NCBI GenBank assembly: GCA_038146865.1
Contig: JAYQSL010000007.1
Location: 62,001-126,000, forward strand
Direction of reading: 5' to 3'
Origin: GCA-2709075 sp038146865
GTDB lineage: Bacteria > Pseudomonadota > Alphaproteobacteria > MPNO01 > UBA2964
Length of the DNA: 64,000 nucleotides
Shown: positions 60,810 through 64,000 of the stretch, piece after piece
Position numbering within the stretch: position 1 is the first letter of the stretch
How the letters are laid out: each line of letters opens with the position of its first letter
The notes under the pieces: generated by a model
Database searches by the model: none
What the model was told of the DNA's origin: nothing
The model's input: the letters and a program-made list of their open reading frames with translations, nothing else
Program-made: the position numbers and the translations under genes

Positions 60810-62429
60810 GTGAATAATTACAAGAAGAAAATCTATTCAGATGAGTGGCTCTCATTCAATGATCCAGACATACCGGAATATTTTAATCCAACCAGTGTTT
60901 TACTTGATAGGAATCTTGCAAATAATCGTGGAGATAAAACAGCGTTAATCGTTGATAGCGAGAATTTTACCTACCGAGAGCTATTATATCATACTTGCCG
61001 TGCGGCAAACGGCCTTCAATCGTTGAAAATTGAACCCGGTTCAAGAATTCTTATGTTCGGCACTGACAGCCTAGAATATTCTGCCACTTGGTTTGGAGCC
61101 ATACGTAGCGGTGTTGTTCCAGCTGTCGTTTCTGACGCCTATAAGGCCGAAAGTCTGCTTTATTTTCTGAGAGACACTTCTTGCGGCGCGCTTTTTATTG
61201 ATTGTGAGCAGGTTGAAAAATTAAATGCTGTTGCAGAAGAATTACCCCATACACTGAAAACAGTGATTGTACGGGGTGATCGAGCTTCAGTAACAGAGTC
61301 AGGAGACAGAGAGACGCTGACTTTTTCGGAGATGGTTGAAGGCCAGTTCGATCAAGCAGACCCATATCCGCTGCATCACAATGATATCGCCTACATGTTT
61401 TACTCCGGAGGGACTACAGGCACCGCGAAAGGTATCACTCATCTTGCTCATGACTTTTACCTTGTGCCTGAGAGGCACGGTGCTTTTTTGGAATATAGAG
61501 AATCAGATGTGGTTCACGCTACATCAAAAAAATATTTCACGCATGGGTTGTGGCCAGGATTGCTGATACCACTCTATTTTGGTGCAACCAGTGTGATCTC
61601 TCGGCTGCCTCCCACAGCCGAGAACGTAGTAAAAATTATCGAGGCTTCAAAACCCTCAAAACTTATTACGGTCCCAACGATTATTAAAAATATTATTCTG
61701 TTTGCAGGTCAAACGCGGGTTCCGGACTTTTCCTCGATTGGGTTGGTAACATCAGCCTCCGAAAAAATGCCTCCCGAAATCTTTGAAAAGTTTTTTGAGT
61801 TTTTTGGATTGGAAATACTCGATTCCATTGGTTCAAGTGAAATAACTTACGAATGGATTGCCAACCGACCTAAAGATTTCAGAAGGGGGAGTTTAGGTAA
61901 GCCGGTCTTTGGTTTTGAGGCTAAGCTTGTCGATGAGGAAGGCCGCGAAATTACCGAGCCAAATAAAGACGGCGAAGCATGGATTAAAAGTAAGACTGCG
62001 TGTTTCTTTTACTGGCGAAAACTGGATAAAACAAAAGAGACATTTATCGGCGAGTGGACACGAACGGGAGATACTCTTCGGTTTGATGAGGATGGATATT
62101 TTTGGTTCTCGGGGCGATCTGATGATGTATTCAAGGTCAAAGGGCTTTGGGTATCGCCCATTGAGGTTGAAGCGGCGATTACTGAAGATGAAGCAGTTTT
62201 GGAGGCTGCAGTCGTTTCTTTCGAAGACAAGGATGGGCTAACCAAACCAATTGCCTATGTTGTTCTTAATCCTGGACACGAGGCGACAGATGAACTTGCG
62301 GCCCGTTTGCGATCTGGCGTCCAAAAGATTGGAGGATACAAAGTCCCAGAGCAAATCAAATTTGTGGACTCACTCCCTAGGACGACACTGATGAAGATTG
62401 ATCGGCGAGCGCTTCGTTCCCCAGGATAA
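60810..62429 (+). CDS. AMP-dependent CoA ligase, benzoate-CoA ligase-like
   Basis: A 539-residue adenylate-forming enzyme. The P-loop-like A3 motif YSGGTTGTAKG lies at residues 198-208, TRTGD and GRSDDVFKVKGLWVSPIEVE mark the hinge and C-terminal domain, and Lys529 (LMKIDRRAL) is the adenylation lysine. The C-terminal pattern fits benzoate-CoA ligases and related aryl or short-chain acid ligases. It makes the acyl-CoA that the crotonase and other enzymes could then handle. The start is GTG with AAGGAT ahead. Confidence 0.87.
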   Translation: MNNYKKKIYSDEWLSFNDPDIPEYFNPTSVLLDRNLANNRGDKTALIVDSENFTYRELLYHTCRAANGLQSLKIEPGSRILMFGTDSLEYSATWFGAIRSGVVPAVVSDAYKAESLLYFLRDTSCGALFIDCEQVEKLNAVAEELPHTLKTVIVRGDRASVTESGDRETLTFSEMVEGQFDQADPYPLHHNDIAYMFYSGGTTGTAKGITHLAHDFYLVPERHGAFLEYRESDVVHATSKKYFTHGLWPGLLIPLYFGATSVISRLPPTAENVVKIIEASKPSKLITVPTIIKNIILFAGQTRVPDFSSIGLVTSASEKMPPEIFEKFFEFFGLEILDSIGSSEITYEWIANRPKDFRRGSLGKPVFGFEAKLVDEEGREITEPNKDGEAWIKSKTACFFYWRKLDKTKETFIGEWTRTGDTLRFDEDGYFWFSGRSDDVFKVKGLWVSPIEVEAAITEDEAVLEAAVVSFEDKDGLTKPIAYVVLNPGHEATDELAARLRSGVQKIGGYKVPEQIKFVDSLPRTTLMKIDRRALRSPG

Positions 62430-62531
62430 TGCGTCACAATTGCTGCAACATGCTGAGTTTGGGCGAAGTTAGGCCTATGGAATCATTAAAAGAGTTTCTG
62501 AACGCTCATATCTGTTTTTAATTTTACGGAT

Positions 62532-63857
62532 TTATATATTTTTTGTCTGTCTGTGTACCGGCATCCGAAGACCAAGAAGTTCGCGCAAGGTGCTTCCCTC
62601 ATAGGCTTCGCGATAGATACCACGCGCTTGTAACTCGGGAACCACGAGATCGACAAATGCGTCAAATTCGTCAGGGAATAAAGAGGGAATAATATTAAAA
62701 CCATCACAGGCCTGGTTAGAAAACCATTCTTGCATAATGTCGGCCACCATGTCAGGTGTTCCGACCAATACCATGTGTCCGCGCGCTGCGGCAAAGTGCT
62801 GATAAAGCTGGCGCAGGGTCCACCTGTTTTTTCGGGCTAAATCGATCATTTGGCCCGATCTGGTTCCAACATCGTCAACCGCTTCTAATTTAGGTACTAA
62901 AAGGTCAGGGTCCATTTTAGTGAAGTCATGCCCAACCCGGCGCGATAAAAATGCGAGCCCGTGATCCGGGTGGATTAGGTCTTGAAGCTCGTTAAATTTT
63001 CTTTCAGCTTCTTCCTTTGTTTCTGCGACGGTTACCGAAAGCCCAGGTAAGATTTTAAGGTCATCTGGTTGACGGCCATATTTCGAAAGCCGACTTTTAA
63101 CATCTCTGTAGAACTCCTGAGCCATTTCCATACTTTGGCTGGCCCCGAAAATTACGTCCGCAGATTTTGCCGCTAGCTCTCTTCCTGCATCTGAGGCACC
63201 TGCCTGGACAATTATCGGTCGTCCTTGTGGCGACCGGGGTACATTGAGAGGTCCTTCAACTTGAAAATGTTTTCCGCTGTGATTGAGCATGTGCATTTTA
63301 TCCCAGCTGAAGAATGTGCTCGTTTTTTTGTCCCTTATAAAAGCATCTTCCTCCCAGCTGTCCCAAAGACCTATTAGTACATCGACAAACTCATCAGCAA
63401 TTTCATACCTCTCTGGCTTGGGCTTATGCTCTGGTTGACTGTAATTTAGTGCTGAGCGTCCGTTGCCCGTGGTTACAATATTGACGCCAGAGCGTCCGCC
63501 GCAAATTAGGTCAAGCGTCGCAAATTGGCGCGCAACGGTATACGGGGCATCGAAACTTGTACTTTTCGTGCAAACCAACCCTATGTGACGGGTATGTGGG
63601 GCGAGGGCTGCTAATAGAGTGTATGGTTCTAACCAAGCGGAATAATGTTGGCGGTTCAAAGCGGAGTCTACGGTTGTCCAGGCGGTATGTGTATCCGCAG
63701 AGAAGAGCATATCAAAAAAGCCCCTCTCAGCTGTTTGCGCCATTTCGATAAATCGATCGAAATTTACATTAGCATCATCATGGGCATTTGGATGTCGCCA
63801 AGATGCAATGTGGTGCCCTGTCGGGCGAATGAATAAGCCTAATTTCATATGAGCCAT
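62532..63857 (-). CDS. LLM-class flavin-dependent monooxygenase (NtaA/SnaA/DszA type)
   Basis: A 441-residue two-component FMNH2-dependent monooxygenase of the bacterial luciferase fold. Typical stretches are MKLGLFIRPTGHHIASWRHP, GRSGVNIVTT, RYEIADEFVDVLIGLWDSWE and SPQGRPIIVQAGAS. The family opens C-N or C-S bonds in chelators (NTA, EDTA) and sulfur heterocycles (dibenzothiophene sulfone). The flavin reductase partner is not in the window. AGGG precedes the ATG. The 143 bases after its start to the window end show no further gene. Confidence 0.88.
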   Translation of the reverse strand: MAHMKLGLFIRPTGHHIASWRHPNAHDDANVNFDRFIEMAQTAERGFFDMLFSADTHTAWTTVDSALNRQHYSAWLEPYTLLAALAPHTRHIGLVCTKSTSFDAPYTVARQFATLDLICGGRSGVNIVTTGNGRSALNYSQPEHKPKPERYEIADEFVDVLIGLWDSWEEDAFIRDKKTSTFFSWDKMHMLNHSGKHFQVEGPLNVPRSPQGRPIIVQAGASDAGRELAAKSADVIFGASQSMEMAQEFYRDVKSRLSKYGRQPDDLKILPGLSVTVAETKEEAERKFNELQDLIHPDHGLAFLSRRVGHDFTKMDPDLLVPKLEAVDDVGTRSGQMIDLARKNRWTLRQLYQHFAAARGHMVLVGTPDMVADIMQEWFSNQACDGFNIIPSLFPDEFDAFVDLVVPELQARGIYREAYEGSTLRELLGLRMPVHRQTKNI

Positions 63858-64000
63858 AGATAAACCCTGACCTTGTTATCTTTGTAAATCAGCCGATTGA
63901 TGAAATTTTACTGATTAAGTCTATCATAATTGGCTGTATCTTATGCACCCGTCATCGCAGAGTTCTTTTGAGAGCCTTCCCTCAAAAACGAGACGATTGG

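Noticed and set aside
63858..64000. Partial gene at the right edge
   Set aside because: No frame gives a recognisable protein; it probably holds the promoter of the LLM monooxygenase gene.
1..64000. CRISPR arrays, tRNA or rRNA genes, insertion sequences
   Set aside because: No regularly spaced repeats, cloverleaf-like sequences, rRNA blocks or transposase motifs were seen on either strand.

Overview
The window reads as chromosomal DNA of a free-living Gram-negative bacterium, most likely an alphaproteobacterium. The evidence is a RecX of the alphaproteobacterial type, an OmpA-family lipoprotein, a periplasmic TctC-type binding protein, and a very dense set of oxidative and hydrolytic catabolic genes with moderate GC. 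No rRNA, tRNA, CRISPR array, transposase or phage gene was seen. The taxonomic call is inference. About 54 protein genes fill almost all of the sequence. No gap exceeds about 270 bases; the longest, 10746-11002, shows nothing recognisable.

Layout. 1-6.0 kb: the end of an ADP-forming acyl-CoA synthetase, a crotonase, a GMC oxidoreductase, a carboxymuconolactone-decarboxylase-like protein and a first xanthine-dehydrogenase-type molybdopterin subunit. 6.1-15.7 kb: recX, a LigB-type extradiol dioxygenase homologue, an acyl-CoA-dehydrogenase-fold protein, UbiD no. 1, a TSUP permease, and the only complete three-subunit molybdenum hydroxylase, closed by a strong terminator. 15.7-22.3 kb: a DMT exporter, a four-gene hydrolase operon (isochorismatase, dienelactone hydrolase, dead-hydrolase/SnoaL fusion, secreted SGNH protein), an ornithine-cyclodeaminase homologue and a Rieske oxygenase. 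22.3-30.8 kb: UbiD no. 2 and two divergent molybdopterin subunits around a 13-bp inverted repeat; the right-hand one is followed by an XRE regulator and a TPR/2-oxoglutarate-oxygenase protein. 30.9-38.7 kb: class-1B dihydroorotate dehydrogenase genes (pyrK, pyrD) facing a five-gene operon (FAD oxidoreductase, amidase, tcuA, tcuB, PuuE-type deacetylase). 38.8-47.6 kb: an amidohydrolase, a group of SDR, MetE-like and cupin genes, then sulfatase no. 1, UbiD no. 3 and a TctC-type binding protein. 47.7-51.8 kb: an FAD monooxygenase, a VOC protein, an alpha/beta hydrolase and the OmpA lipoprotein. 51.8-64 kb: an operon of amidase, hyuA (frameshifted), hyuB, MFS transporter and sulfatase no. 2, divergent across a 19-bp palindrome from an SDR and a benzoate-CoA-ligase-like enzyme; last, an LLM-type flavin monooxygenase.

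How the genes could work together (inference). The repeated theme is attack on (hetero)aromatic or cyclic-imide/hydantoin compounds. Molybdenum hydroxylases, a Rieske oxygenase and flavin monooxygenases hydroxylate. UbiD enzymes decarboxylate or carboxylate. Extradiol-dioxygenase, VOC, dienelactone-hydrolase and amidohydrolase homologues cleave rings or lactones. Hydantoinase, amidases and a PuuE-type hydrolase open C-N bonds. CoA ligases, the crotonase and TcuAB feed products to central metabolism. Several key enzymes lack a canonical catalytic residue, and partners are missing (no ubiX, no reductase for the Rieske enzyme, one set of small subunits for four molybdopterin subunits). The island therefore either depends on genes elsewhere or contains neofunctionalised paralogues.
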